DNA of 64,000 nucleotides. Origin: Metaphire vulgaris. Lineage: Eukaryota; Annelida; Clitellata; Crassiclitellata; Megascolecidae. Positions 9,435 to 24,513 of this stretch are shown here, piece by piece. Positions within the stretch are counted from its first letter, which is position 1. Every line of letters begins with the position of its first letter. The DNA is taken from assembly GCA_018105865.1 (NCBI GenBank), contig CM030849.1, positions 8,476,087-8,540,086 on the forward strand, given 5' to 3'. Under the pieces are notes generated by a model, which did no database searches, had not been told where the DNA came from, and saw nothing but the letters and a program-made list of their open reading frames with translations. A program made the translations under genes and the position numbers.

Positions 9435-12053
9435 GTAAGAGCTTCTCTAACGTAGCAGCTACATCCGAACTCTTTCCGTTTAGACGTGAAGACTGCTTAA
9501 GTCAAATATTTACTGTTGAGATAAAAAAGAATAAGTGTATTGTTATCGTTATCAGTGTTCTCTTAAAGGACAATCATCCCTAACACTAGACGCCTTTACA
9601 AGTAACACACCTTGTTTCTTATCGCTTTTGCTTTTAAGTGCTGACCACTTGTGTCTTTGTAAATTGTTTGGAAATGTATTGAATAATTAATCTAAAGATT
9701 TATAGACCGCTAGGCCTATTTAACACAGTCAAGTCAATTCAATTCGCCATTGTCGCTTGGGTCAACGACCTCCATCTGCTTTATCTCGGGCAGCAGACGA
9801 TCTCCTGATAGACCAACCCACATGGTGATATTGTCCAGCCAAAATATCCTTGGTCAGCATGTCCTCCGACTCCTTCGACGAGTCCTGTCACTACAATGCT
9901 TTCAACGGTGTCGTGTGTTTGTCTCATCGCGTGCCGCAAAGTATCTCAGCTTCCTTGACTTTACTTGATGTAGTATCTCATGGTTTGTCAAACTTTTTGG
10001 AACCGCCACCCACTTCAGCGGTTTTGTAACGTACCGCGACCCTGAAAACTTAGTGTCAACTAAAAGTGGATAAAGCACTAGTAATTTTTATATAGGCCTA
10101 AGCCTCAGCCTTGTATGAACTAACTAAGCGAATTTGCAACTTTGCAAGGCTGGTGACATTATGCATGGCGTTTGTTAGAAAACGACCCTTTGGAAGCTAT
10201 TTTTACACCGCGACCCATTAAACTGGGCTCTGTGACCCACTTTTGGATCGCGACCCACAGTGTGGGAAACACTGCACTAGTTCTTTCTCTGTTTTGGTAA
10301 AATTGGAGATTGGAGACTTGTTCGTTCGTTAATAACTTTGTCCATGGGATGCGTAGCAGTTTCCTTAAGCATTTATTCTCTGATGCCTGAGTGCAGTTTT
10401 GATTATATGCGATCGCATATTTAACCAATTTTTAAATGCGCCACATTTTCTGTCATTTTTACTGCATATGTAATTTCTGCATATATGCGGCAATTATTGT
10501 ATCTGCATTTTCGCTAGTTCGTCACATATACACATATATTGTTACTATTTGCAATTTTCCTAATATAGTCAAAGATTTACAGAAGTACAGCGCCTGTTTG
10601 GATGACATGTTTTCTCGTCACTCTCGAAAACACCGCAATTTTCCGCAAATATTTGAGGTCAAATAGGCGCATAAATGGAAAATCGTATTTCCGCCGCTTA
10701 TTTAGGACCTTTCCCAGAAATTCAACGCATTAAACGCACAGACCTAATTTATGCATTTTTTAAACAAGTGTTGGTTTATTGAAAGCAAAGTCAGCAGTGT
10801 TCATGAAATTAACTGCGGAATTTTTTCCAAATCGACTCACAATTAGCGAAATTATGCTGATAACTGTGCTGGCCTAATTTTTTTCTTACGCGGTGCAGAT
10901 CAGAATCTAACTCACATTAGAAACAGTAGAGAAAATGTTGCGTCGAACGCTTCGCTTGCTTGGTCTTTTGGACAAAGGTTTATTCATAAATATTACTGTG
11001 GTCGTACACTTGAATTCTCCACTGTACTGACTGCGCTATAATATAAGTCAATTATTTCATAATTTATCCCACTTAGGCATAATTTTTAACTATCTATATA
11101 CACAGACTTTCATTTTTCTCAAACACCCGAGTTGACAACCTGGATGGCAATTAAAAGAGATCACAAAACTTTCACGTTTGCCTGAGAAAGAGGTAGAGAG
11201 ATAGAGAAAGGAGAAAATTGTGCATTAAGCTTAGTTTTGACAAACAATTTTCATGCGAATGTTTCCTTTTGTGTATGCAGAACATGATTTCCTTTTCATT
11301 CGCTGATTTGAGTCGTAGCAGTCATAACAGTCCGTCATCTAGGTTTTTTTTACAAAGGTCAATACTGGTTTTAGTCCTCTCTTTGCATTCTGGACACAAA
11401 GAAGGCCACAAAAGGAGTGTCGCTTTGGGTTGACGAGGCAGTATGCGGGTTTTTAATTACCCATAGTTTCCCCCTAGACTTCCTCTTACATTTTTACCAT
11501 ATTTCGCTAACAATTGAGTGATTTCAATATTATGGTAGATGACAGCTATAGTTAAGTTTTCTTTTTCTATATCGTTTATACTTACTATAGGCCCAGTGGC
11601 GGCTCTAGGATTTGGCAAGTGCGGGGCCGTTGGGATGGCAACTTCTAATCATGGGGGGGCCAACCATTTGTTGTTTAATGTATGTAGCATAAAGTATATG
11701 GTCCCAACTGGGGGGGCACTGGGGGGCAGGCACTCAATAGGGGGCACGGGCCCTCTGCCCCCCCGGTGGAGCCGCCACTGTATAGGTCTATCCTGTAGCA
11801 TATTGTTAGTCTTTAGTCCTCGTTCGAGCGTTTGCTTGCCAACAAGAGCAACGTAAATTCGCCAGACTTAATATCCAGACTTCCCGAAGATCCGATGTCC
11901 TTTCTTCTACTTCCTCGTCGACGTGTTTTTCCTCTGGCGTTTCTCGTTTCCGCCTTTATACTTAGCCACTACCCAGGCTGATCTCTTATTATACGCCTTT
12001 GAATAGTAAAATAAGAGGCGCTATACAAGTGTTTTATTACATTACATTATAGA

Positions 12054-12093
<40 letters not shown>

Positions 12094-14121
12094 TGATTTT
12101 AAGTGGTTTAGGAGGCTAAGTAAGCCTGTGTTAAAACCACTGATGTAACCATTCAATAACCTAGTTTATCGAGATAGCCTTTGAATCCGTTTACTGTTTC
12201 AACTGTCACTTCCACCTCGTCCAAACTGTTCCATTTGTCCACAACCCTTGCACTAAAAAAGTTTTTCTTTCTTGGACCAACCCTCTGCTTAAACAATTTG
12301 CACTTGTGGCCTCTTGTGCTGCTATAGTGTGCCAATGTAAAGAATCGATCATATGGCACATCTACTTTCCCAGTCATTATTTTGTATGTTTCTATCAAAT
12401 CCCCCTCTCTCTCTTCTTCTTTCTAATGTTGTCAGTCCACAATATTGAAGTCTTTTTTCGTAGCTTAAATTACGGCACCCATTGACCATCTTCGTTGCTC
12501 GTCTTTGCACTTTTATTACTAAAAGTTCTATATCTTTTTTCAAGAATGGATTCCAAGCCTGAGCACAGTATTCTAGATGAGGCCTTACTAATGACTTATA
12601 AAGTTTAATGATATCTTTGTCTCGACTCACTATTGTCCTTTTCATCATTTCCAACATTTGGTTTCCCTTTTTTGCTGCCTCCATGCATTGGTGAGATGGA
12701 TTCATACTTTTATGGATGATTATCCCCAAGTCTCTTTCTTTTTCTGTTGTGGTTAGAACCTTCCCCCTAAAGAATATTCATTGCCGTTGTTAGATTTCCC
12801 AAGATGCATTACAGAACATTTATCAATATTGAAAAGCATCTGCCAGTCCACAGACCACTGATATAATTTCCTTAGATCTCCTTGTAAAATTTTTGCATCA
12901 TCCTCCGAGTCTATATTTCTGCATATCTTTGTTTCAACGGCAAACTTTGAAATTTTAGATAGTAATCCTTCATCGATATCATTTATATATATTAGAAAAA
13001 GCAATGGCCCAAGCACTGAACCCTGAGGCACTCCACTGATAACACTTGCCCATTCCGAATGGCCTCCCCTAATGCCAACCTTCTGTCTTCTTCCCTTCAA
13101 CCAATTTTGAATTCATCTGAGAATATTCCCTTTATTCCACAGGATTAATAAACGAGCTTTACCTTCAGTGTCTTTTGTTTTTCTTTCTTACGTTACGTGA
13201 TCTATCTTCTTTCGCCCTCTTTTTGTTGTGTTGTATAATGTAAAACTCAAGAATTATTTATCGTTTGGGTTAAATTAATGAGTATGGTCGATCACTTTCT
13301 CCAGCGCTTTTCCGTCACATTCAAGCCCTCTTTCTCCTGACAATTGTCCAACTTGTTTTTATCATGTCCTGTCTTTTTTGAATTTCCTGTCTTTTCAAAC
13401 AGTTCAATCCTGTCCTGTATCTCTCAGTGTTTTATGACCGGTTGATGCGTTCATCTTAGTTCTTGCTGATATAATTAAGTGACGAATCACTCTCCATGTC
13501 ACTTTATCTATCGTCTGTTTTGACAGATACCTCTGATTCGCAGATAGCGGTCCTTCTATATATATATTCATCGTGTTTCTAGTAGACAGCGATGAGGTTT
13601 TATACAGTTATCTCTCATATCATCACTGTTAAACCATTATTAATCTAGCCATGAGAAGGCCAGTGTTTAATCATAACAATCCTGTCCTGTCTTTTTTCCT
13701 GTACAGTGTTTCCGTGACCGGTTGATGCGCGTGCTTGATAATAGTGTGCGTCTGTTTTGACAGATACCTATTACGGCGGTCCTTCCTAGTAAGTAGGCAG
13801 CTACATCTCTCAGCATCACTGCCCACCAAATTTGAAGGAATACTACATGGACTAACCCGGAAATATCGGCCGGAAATTTTGGAATAGAATGGACTAACAG
13901 CTTTGTCAGTTTCCCCGGCTTTTTCAGTTTCCCCGGAGTCCAGGAGTCTAGATTAAACACTGGTGAAGGCTCAGCGAAAGACGACACATAACACAGACCA
14001 TTTTTACTTCTACTACATCAGGAGTGCTTACTTGTCATAAAGAGAGGTCGACAACCGCCTTAAATCAGCCGTTGCCGTGAAAATTTGAAAGCATTTCCGT
14101 ACATAGGCTACTTTTATAGCG

Positions 14122-14180
<59 letters not shown>

Positions 14181-17100
14181 TGTGTAGTGACTGTGCTGTG
14201 TTTCTTTGTAGCTTCAACGTCGGTTGTCGCCACCGATTCTTGTGACTTGGGACCGACATTTTGGTGTGAAACTCGAGACAATGCCAAGATCTGCAGTGCC
14301 GTCGAATACTGCAATGCATTCGTCTGGGAGACTCGAAGTGTCGAGGTCGGTTGGAAAAACAAAGACGAATAAATGTTCCATTTCATTGAAATATTCTCCA
14401 ACTTTTAGCTAATTATGGTGTTAAAATTACGCTACGGGCAAACTTTCAACGGAGACGGATTTATTGCATTTCCATTTTATTTCCCAATAGACGTCCCTAC
14501 TCTAGTCAGAGTAGCCTACTTAGAAGGTTTTGAGAAATTCATGAATTTGCGAGTGGTAAATCTCAGTTAAATGTCTAGAAAATGTCAACAAAATTTCGGT
14601 TTCATTTTCTCTCCTGAAAATTCACGAGAGACATCCGGTTGCTATTTTTAAAATCTATGCGGAAACTAGATTTGGAAATTCTGAAGGAAGCTTAAGTAGG
14701 CCTAAGCATCGCGCATTATCTTGCCGCCAGATGTCGCAAAAGAGATAATTGCTAAAAATAAAGTCCCGTCCGACTTGAATTTGAATAGGCCTACATTTGC
14801 CTGAAAGAGAAAGAGCCTCACTCACTGCTACGAATTGGTTTCAGGCCTAATCAATACGCTACGGAGAAGATCTCTTGCTAGTCTACGACTGATGGCGTAA
14901 TTTTGAAAAGCAACCCATTTCAAAGATAATTAAGACTCAGTGGTAGTTTATGAGTTTGCACTCACTGCATCTACTTCAAATCCTCCTCCATCATGGCGAC
15001 CATTGATTGTCACATATCTTCGTCTGACCAGATGACATTTCTGTCTGCAGACGAAGCTCTCCAAATTAACTACAGTAGATGCAGTGAGAAGGAGGCCAAG
15101 GGGCCCGTGCCCCTATTGAGTGTCTAGTGCCCCCTCCAGTTGGGACGATATAACAAATGGTTGGCCCACTGATCTGTTGCCACCCCAAATAGCTAAATCA
15201 TCCACTGAGTAGATGACGATATAACAATGTCACTGTCTGAACCAAATAGAATCATCCGTTCCACGAGTAGCCTATATTAATTATCTCAATCGTCAAGTTT
15301 AAAACATTTCACTATAAGCCCACACGTCGCTAGTATCTAAAAAGATTCTTAACGCTCTAATCTAAACACTTTCTCGAACGCAAATACGTTACTGAAACAT
15401 ACTGCCGTCAATCGAGTGGAGGGAACATTAGGACTCCTGCAGACATCGAACTCGCTTCCATCGGGTTTGGTGACATTTGATCCCGCGACAGTTAATCACT
15501 GACATCTAATCCCTTCCACACTTAATCATGCGACAATTAATCACACGACAGTTAAACACGAGACATAAAAATCTCTCGATGACCAGCAGCCTCCGTGGTC
15601 GGTCAAGACTGACCGCATTAGGCTTAATTGTCGAGTTTCGCTTTGTCGAGTGACACAGCACAATAATCGAATACTGCAGTGTGATAACAGTGTTACAAAA
15701 TTAATGCTGATGCTCGCCCATCATCTTCTGACAGACGCGTCTATAAGTAAACCTACAACACGCAGCGTGGAAATATCGAAAATTTAGATAAATTGATTTT
15801 TTAAATCGAAAAATATTGCATAATAGCCAGGCTTCCAAACCTACATGTAGGTCTAATCTAATCTAATCTTGAACTTCTATAGCGCCACTTTCATAATGCA
15901 CAGGAGCATCAACCGATGGCACACCAAATCCAAATCACTACAGATCCAGGTCAAATCCAGGGTATCCGGCCGGACAAACGGGTGACAGCCTATGGTGGAT
16001 AAGCCCGGTAAAAAGATGGTTTTTTTTTGGGTGGGTGATGGGTGATTAAATGTTGCGTGATTAAAGGTCCGTGCACTCTTTCATTAACTCTCCAGTTCAG
16101 GGTTGTTGCCGCATTTCTGTCTTCCCACCTCTATGCAATATAACTGTAAAAGCGAAATATATACGCTTGGCTTCATCTATCTTGATTGATCATTGAAATA
16201 AGCTATTGCTGTGATTGGGTTTTAGGCAGACGCCACTGGAACACGCTCTGACTCTTGTCAGGATTGCACGAAATTCTTCACTTCTTTGAAGTCATTCTTA
16301 TTAAATGAATCTCTTGTAAGAGTTTCATAACTTCAATTTTTAAATCTAAATAATTCGAAAATGCGCCACTTTCTGATAACGCACATTTTAAATCTTTTAG
16401 AATTTTGCATAGCAACCAGCAGAAATGTTTTGAGTTTGTACAGCTGTAATAGAGAATGTCATAAATGATTTCGTCTGATTAATTTCTTGATTCTTTGAGA
16501 AAATCGATCACTTAACCAAAATGCGAAAATTAAACGGTTGCTCAATTGAGCCTATAGTATTGCTTAGCTTGCCTTGAAGATACATTAGTCCTTTTTGATT
16601 GGCTATGAAACACAGATGATCAATTATTACAATTCCTATTGTCTCTGCAACAGTTGTTCAGAATTGCTTTTTGCCGTCCAAAAATACCTTACCTAATATT
16701 TTGATTGCATAAAATTAACAGTCAACATACGCAGCAGCATAGGTCGAGTTAACGGAACTTCGTTTTTGTTGTTGTTTTCCAAGGCATTTGCTCAGGACCT
16801 GATTGTGGAGTGGATCTGCAAAACCATGGGAAAGTATCGTCAGACGGTAAATGCTTCCTCTCAAGCTTTGTTAGTTAGTAGCGAACAAACGCTTGTAAGC
16901 TATTTGAAATTTGTTTAGCAATAGATTCATATTCAAAAGTAGTAATTTGTCTATTTCGACCTCAATATGAATCATTAAAATATTAACTGTCATTTATCGG
17001 AATTCAATTTGAATACAAGTGTGAAATGAGTGATGAAAGTTGAGTGCACTTTTGGCAATATTACAAAGATGAATTTCGATGTAAGGTTCGTAAGATCTGG

Positions 17101-17810
17101 ATACGCCAATATTCCAGATATTCCTCTAAACGTTTTGGGATGACTTTTTATTTTAGGTTCAGATTGTGACTCATCAGAAATTCAGTTTTGCAGTCTTGAA
17201 ACTCAGTTTTGAAATTAAGTTGTATTTGATTGTCACGAAGCCGTGGGTTTTTTAAACTCTGGACTGGTCATAAGAAGTTCTTCATCTGGTCGTATTCGCA
17301 TAGCTGCTATCAATTTGTCACAAAGCAGTTAGCTGGCCGTATATAAATATAGACAAAAGTAATGAAAGAAGAGCAAAATCCTTTCTTTAACTCAAACTTC
17401 TTCAACAATAACTTCTTCAACAATAATCAATTCAACACGAACTCTTCTCCTTCATAGCGTTCAATAATAACAATATGCACAATATTTCAACTTCACGAGA
17501 ATATAGGCTACATAAATTGCATTTCCGTAGCGTTACCGTTCTCTTTTCAGGTCTAACAGAAGAAAGTTCTCTTTCAATGTCCGTCGTTTCTTTTCTTTTA
17601 TTTACCGACGATTTCTAATATTCAGAGGAACCTATTTTAAACATTTTCTATTCTCGTATAACTCGAACGCATTTCTAACAGTTTCTACCGAACACGGTTC
17701 ATTTTCACCGTTATCAAAAACTCATCTTCCACAACGCCTCCTTTTTCTGAATATTTTCTCTAACTCTCCTACCATACACAACCTACCACTACCACGACCT
17801 AAACACTACT

Positions 17811-17857
<47 letters not shown>

Positions 17858-20800
17858 CGCACTCGTATTCATCCCAGTCTGTACACGAATAGTCAATCTC
17901 TTTTATACAACAGTATACAGTTAACTACCTATGCATATACATAATATCTATAAACACCATGTCACTCATGGTGAAATCAATCACTCATAGCTGAAATCAA
18001 TGTCACTTTGGGACATTGATTTCATCAATCGTTAACTGTCTGACTAATACAGATTTTTATAGACGCCGATGTGTTAAGTAGGAAAAGAGAAAAGAATATA
18101 CGATTCCAATCCTTTTTTTGAAGTAATCGCATGGATCGGTGGGTTTATTTTTCTGACTTTCTATTTTAGTGCGAGACCAGCGTTAAGACGTACCTACCAA
18201 ACATCTCTAAATTCTTGATATCTCAAATAGTAAGTATGATGATCACTCACTGTTTTTCTGTGTCGTCATTTATCTTAGTTGAGTTGTTATACTACTAGAA
18301 CGACAGAATTGCATGGAAATTAAAACAATTATTTTTCTCTCAATTAGTTTGCAAATTATATTGATAGCGAATAGAAATTTAGCGCTATCGAACTGTGACA
18401 TCTTAACAGACATTTAAACTTCTTATTTAAATAAAAACGAAACCATTACAGTAATCTATTTCGTCTTTTCTCTTTCAATGGTTTATGCTCCCCTTTTGCT
18501 TTCTCCGACATTATCTGTCAGGATCCAAAGACCGTTTGTAAACAAGTGCAGCTTTGTCAGAAGGAAGAACAAGATTCGAATTCAGAGTTTGAAGATTTCT
18601 TTTTCATCAACTGGAGCGAAATGTTTGACGATTCCAGGAACTTCGTTGGAATAGTACGTATAAGAAGTGTCTCTCACGTTTTAGAATGGAAACCTGTAGA
18701 AATCTTTTTGAATCGGAAATGTCCGTTTAGAGTCAATGTTTATTCTAGGCCTTTTAGGGGGGGAGAATTCCCCCTCAAGTTTTAATCAAACTTTTTTTTT
18801 GGGAGAAATTTCATTCTCAAGCCAACATATACAATTTTTGGAAAAGCTGATTGCGTCTTTTTTTAAAAACTCAGAAAAGCCCAGATTTGCAAACAGGCTC
18901 TAAAGCCTCTAACCCAAATCTTTTTCACATTGAGCATAAAGAAAATACACATAAAAAGAGTGCTGAACACGGTCAAATGAATCAAATTTCAGACTCCAAA
19001 TGTCAAATATTGCAAAACATTAATCTATTTTCAATACTTTTTTAAAAGTCCAGATTCTGCAAAAAAACAGATCCCAGACTATATCCGAAAAGCCCCGGAC
19101 TGGAGAGAATGGCATCACTGGATGTAATCCCGAATATACAAAGTTAATATTAACGACTGAGTTTACAAATGTCTCCATCACAATGGCGAAAATTTTAAAT
19201 TTCAATCAAGATCCAACGATTCAAAATTTGAATGCTTCCAGTCTGCGTCACTGCTGCTTCCCCAAACCCAATTCAGTCAGACTAATAACGTAGGTCTACG
19301 CCATTTATGACGCTAATGTTACGCTGTCATAGACAGTGGCGTGGCTAAGAGAGGGTCCGGGGAGAACTGGTGATCTTGAAAACAGTTTTTCGGTTGGAAG
19401 AATGCCAATATTGTCTGTATAGTATGCACAAAATCTCACCACTCTCACTAAAGCCCGCTAGTCGGGACTGGGAATGTCAGACTCCGAAAGCCATGACCCC
19501 CATTCCGGAACTCTCTACACCACTGGTCATAGAGGTAACTCTAAATTTGATTGGCACGACATGAAAATACCTCTAATAAATCATTCCAGCAACGATTTCG
19601 ATTATATTTCTGCTTTTAATAGTCAAAAATCTGCGTTGACTGTCAAAGATTCGTAGACGCATCGAAAAACTTAGGAACGCAGTTTCAGGTGAGAAACACG
19701 TTCGTCGTTTAAATGTCTTAAAATAATGCGGAACAACTGATTTATTAGATGTGCAGAGCCATGACTAGGTGGGGCAGGAGAAAATTGAGTTAAAGATTGT
19801 TATTGTTATTGTTATTGTTCATGACAATTTATATAGCGCCGTAACATAGCAAGGGCCAAAGTCAAGGGTGCTTTACAATAAGCGTGTAAACAAGATGTTG
19901 AATAGGTGCGTTTTTAACTTGTTCGCAAACTCTCCGAAGGAAGTCACGGACGACACGAAGTCCGGCAGTGAATTCCACAGGAGAGGATTTCCGCGCGAGA
20001 AAGAGCGTTCGCCAAACTTGACGGTCTTCGACGGAGGTGGAACATAAAGTTGAAGTCGAGTTCTGGAACGAAGGTGGAGCCGTTGATCTGTCCATGCCGG
20101 TCTTCGAACGAGCGTCGCAAGATATTCCGGGCAGAATGGGTCGTGTAGAGCCCGAAACGTTAACCAGCAGCGCTTGAACACGATTCGCTCCGGGACGCGT
20201 AGCCAGTGCAACTTGTCCCGGAGTAGTGAGGTCACGTGATCATGCCACCGCACCCTGAAGATCACCCGAGCGGTGGCATTGAGGATTGATTGGAGCCGGG
20301 CGAGCTGGCGATCAGGAAGGCCCAGCAGTGCCCCATTGCAGTAGTCGATTCGTGTTACGACGAAGGCGCGAGCCAGTTGTATGGCGGCCGCCGTCGAGAT
20401 GAATCGACGTACCTCTCTAATCGTTCGGAGTTGCCGGAAACACGCTCGGGTCACGTTCTCGACATGGCCTACGAACGACAGCGTCTCATCTAAAAGTACT
20501 CCGAGCAGACGCACCTCCGTCGACGGTTGGATGTCGGCTTCGTCAAAGGTGAAGCTCAGTACGAGGGATCAGATATTTCTTTCTCGGTGTGCTGAACCAG
20601 ATCAGCTCGGTCTTCCTGGGGTTTAGGGCCAACCGATTGATGGCGGCCCAACGCGCGATCTCACATATGCAGTCTTTAAGACGCCTCAAGAGAAGATCGG
20701 TCTCCGACGGCAGACAGGAGGAATATACCTGTCCATCATCGGCGTACGCGTGCCAGGATAAACCAAACGATTCGACGATACGCCCGACATCCGCCACGTA

Positions 20801-23800
20801 GAGTACGAATAGGAGTGGGCCGAGGGCTGACCCCTGCGGCACGCCGCTGATTACTCTGCGTGAGGCTGACAGGGAACCGTCCCAGGACACTGACTGTGTG
20901 CGGTCCGCAAGATAGTCCTTCAGCCACGCCAAAGCTGGGCCCGTGACCCCGAAGGTAAGTTCCAGACGACGAGCAAGCGTAGCATGGTCTACCGTATCAA
21001 AGCGGCCGAGAAGTCGAGCAGACATAAGAGCGACAGTCCTCCGTTAGCTGTCGAGTCGAAGATGTCGTTAAGTATCTTCATCAAGGCTGTCTCGGTGGAG
21101 TGGCCTTGACGATAGGCCGATTGGTGTTTTGGCAATAGGCCGTTTCTGATCAGGTAAGTCACGAGTTGCCGATTAACCAGACGTTCCAGCAGTTTCGACA
21201 GGAACGGGAGATTTGACACTGGACGAAAGTTAGAAACGTCCGACGGGTCGAGACCTGGACGTTTCAAGTGAGGGCGAACGATGGCGTGTTTCCACTGAGC
21301 TGGAAACTCGACACTCGAAAGTGAGGCTGAAAGAATCGCAGTGACGAACGGGGCCAATGTATCAATGGCCTCTTTCAGCAACCAGGTCGGAAGGGGATCC
21401 GATGGACACTGTTTATTCGGAGCAGCCTATCAAAGATATCAATAGTGTTACTTGCATTGTGACCAGAGTTGAATTTGACTCTAAGAAAGAACAGGTCAAT
21501 AAGAGTTTGTCTGAAGCCGATTGATCGTCCAGCTGTGTCAGGACTGCTGGGTACTATTTTGGTGGGTGTGTTGTGAGGGTTTTGAAGATGACCACTGCAA
21601 TCTTGCATAGCATGTCTTGGTGCTGTACGGTGCTGTATTCAGTGCAGCTGAACAAGGATCGGAATGGATTGGAATAAGGATGTAACAAAAATAACAATAA
21701 AAGTAATAATTATAATAATTATAACGATAACAATCCTATAAATAGTTAAACAAGTAAAAAAAAAGAAAATTTATCTTTGACTATGGTCGAACCTAAAATC
21801 GTCTCTGGCGCAATGCACAAAGTGTTGTCCTGATATCACTGATTTCAGTATCGAATTGACTTTGTTTCGTTAAACTGCCAACGTGGCGTCAAAGAAGCTC
21901 CAGCAGAAGAATGACACGATGACAGGAAAACGTACATTCGCTGATCTGTGTTCTATTTCAGCCTCTGATCAAAGATCTGACGGTTAAGATGGTCTGCTCA
22001 AAATTCAGCGGAAGCGTAAAATTGGTAAATACTTTGATTGATCCATCAAATCTTCCAAAAAGAAGCAGGACCGGTCACATAAATCTTTGCAGAGTAGGCG
22101 AGATGTAATGTAACCGCCCGCCCACACACAAACAATGAAGCTGAGCCATTGGTCCTGGTCGTGGCCTTGAGGGTTGAGTCCTTGTTAACAGCCCTGTCAT
22201 TCGCTGACCAGTTGAAGCCCAAATACGATAAACGTTCGTGAGAACTTTGAAATTCTCTTTCTAAACACGTTCCTTTATAAATTACTCCAGACTTTGAACC
22301 AACTGACAAAAAGATCGAAATAGACGATGGCAGTTGTGACGATTGATTTCTGCGGTTGAGAGATACAACGACGACTGAAGAATGTCTTCATTTCATGGAA
22401 GCATTGAGTGCATTTTCTTTGTTGCATTTCCTTTAGGAATGTGAAATGGTCGCAAACGTCTTGCCTTCAGCATTTGGAGCAGCATTGAAATATATTGTAA
22501 GTTAGAGTACAGAGTCAATGAAGATTTATTACTTTACATCTAATTGATATACCGCCAGGACTGCTAGGAGAATTAAATGATAGTAATGATTAGTTTTTAG
22601 TCATGGCGAATATCTTAATCTCATAATTGACGAGATCTGCTCCATCATGTCATATCTATAAGAGCTACTCCATCCTCTTAGCTCTACAGCTAACAAGCGC
22701 ATTACAATGTCAAAGAATAGACGATCCGTGGCACGCATAACTGGTCGGCCATGTCTTCGGTCAACAGCCCAAGGTCTCCTCTGCAGTCTCTAAGTACTGA
22801 CCTCTTTATTCCTGAAGCGGGAGCGCTGAAAATGCAGGGCGGGAAAATGACGGACGCAAAAATAACAATAACGTGAAAATGCAGAACGGGAAACTGACGG
22901 ACCAAATGGCTTGGCTTGAAAATGCAGGACTGGAGCAAATTAATTATATACTAAGCCGAAAAACTAGTGCCAATGACTAAGGATAGGCTTAGGGAGTAGA
23001 TGTCTTATTAAGCGATAGATGTATCCAAAGTGAAAAACTGTGATGCCGAATAATCAATAAAAATGCTACATATAAGAAGGCAATTAACACATAAGCATTC
23101 TCAAGGAATTTAATTTTTAAAAAACGCAAATAGTAATAAAACGAAGCATACATATAAAAACGATAGCAGTAGAATGTCAAAGGCAGACCTAACATTTAAA
23201 GTACTGCATTAAAACTAATCCATTTAAAATTATTGCATTAGAACTAATCCACATAATTAATCCTATTGTCGGCGGCAGCAGCGATAGCAGCAAAAACTTT
23301 CCTGCTGAATAATCAACAAACTAGCTACCTATTGCAGCGCAACTAACACATCAGCAACTAGAAAACATATACTAAGAAAAGTTCTAACACGAAATAGACA
23401 TGTAAAGAAAAAAATGCGTCACATACAAAAACGTGTATATGTGCCAACAAAGAAAGTTACGTTCTGCAACCGTCGCCCTCCAATAGGTGTGTATGTGTGT
23501 GTATGTGTCTGTGTGTGTTTGTTTGTGTTTGTGTGGAGAGATAAGTCAGATATGCGAGAAATGTCGCAGTCTGCATAGCCAATTTAAAATCCAAATGGCG
23601 CCAATTAACACAAAAAGGCGACTTATTAGTTTTCTTATTACGTGGCGTTTTGTCGCTCACTTCTGTAGGTTATAACATTTTATATTTGCAATTTGCTGAC
23701 CATTTAAAAACGTCCCTTCTATCATTGTTATGTCATCATGTATCGAAGTGGCCTGCCACTTGGTCCTTCATTTTCCAGTCCTGCATTTTCCCGTCCGGCA

Positions 23801-24456
23801 TTTTCAGTCGACCCCCTGAAACGAGGTCTTGAGTCAGTTTGCCTAACTTTTGGAATGCTCCTGAGTAGTCCTGATCCCAGCATACGAAATATAGCAACTG
23901 CTGATTTATGGCTATCTTCTTGAAACGACTTAAAACATCTCTTTGTCAATATACAGTAATCACAGAGGAAGCTATTCAGAAGAGACGCTATACAAATATT
24001 CTGCTACACTACATTACATCTACAGTGTATTCGTTAAAGTCTGTAGTAACTGTTTTGTGCCATCGATTTGCTTCTGTAGGATTCGACGAAGGCATGCGGC
24101 GCTGCGTTTTTCAGGGTGTGTTCTAGGTCGAATGCCGCCAGTGATTCTGCCTTCAACGAAGACTCATTTGAGCTTCCTAGCGACAATGGACCTTCTCCTC
24201 TCGGAAACATCGCCGTATTTAAATACTTCTTCATAATTAAGTTAATTAACTGTCGATTTTTCTCGTCTAAAAGCTCCTTTAGCCTACGTCCTATGATAAG
24301 GCAGTCAGTCAGTTTTAACACTTTTGCGGAACTTTAGCCAAAGAAGTCAATTAAATTAATTAATAGATATTTCTGAGTTTATGCAGCTGCAATGAGAAGA
24401 TATTAATGAAAAAAATTAATTATCGCCTAATAAACCGACTACGACTGTTTTAGCAT

Positions 24457-24513
<57 letters not shown>

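Larger units (their letters stand above)
1..15494. repeat. Segmental duplication, copy 1
   Basis: This stretch matches 48643-64000 base for base over long runs, in the same orientation, and the window begins inside it, so its true left edge is unknown. The offset drifts from 48642 at the left end to 48669 at the saposin start codon and 48430 at the saposin-A exon. Differences include microsatellite lengths, 1-4 bp indels, a shortened MITE at 15082 and a local duplication at 13370-13850 seen only here. It carries amidase exons 3-5 and saposin exons 1-2. Confidence 0.95.

Noticed and set aside
24034..24321. 95-codon minus-strand ORF
   Set aside because: No recognised motif; it overlaps LINE-tail debris and lies inside a saposin intron.
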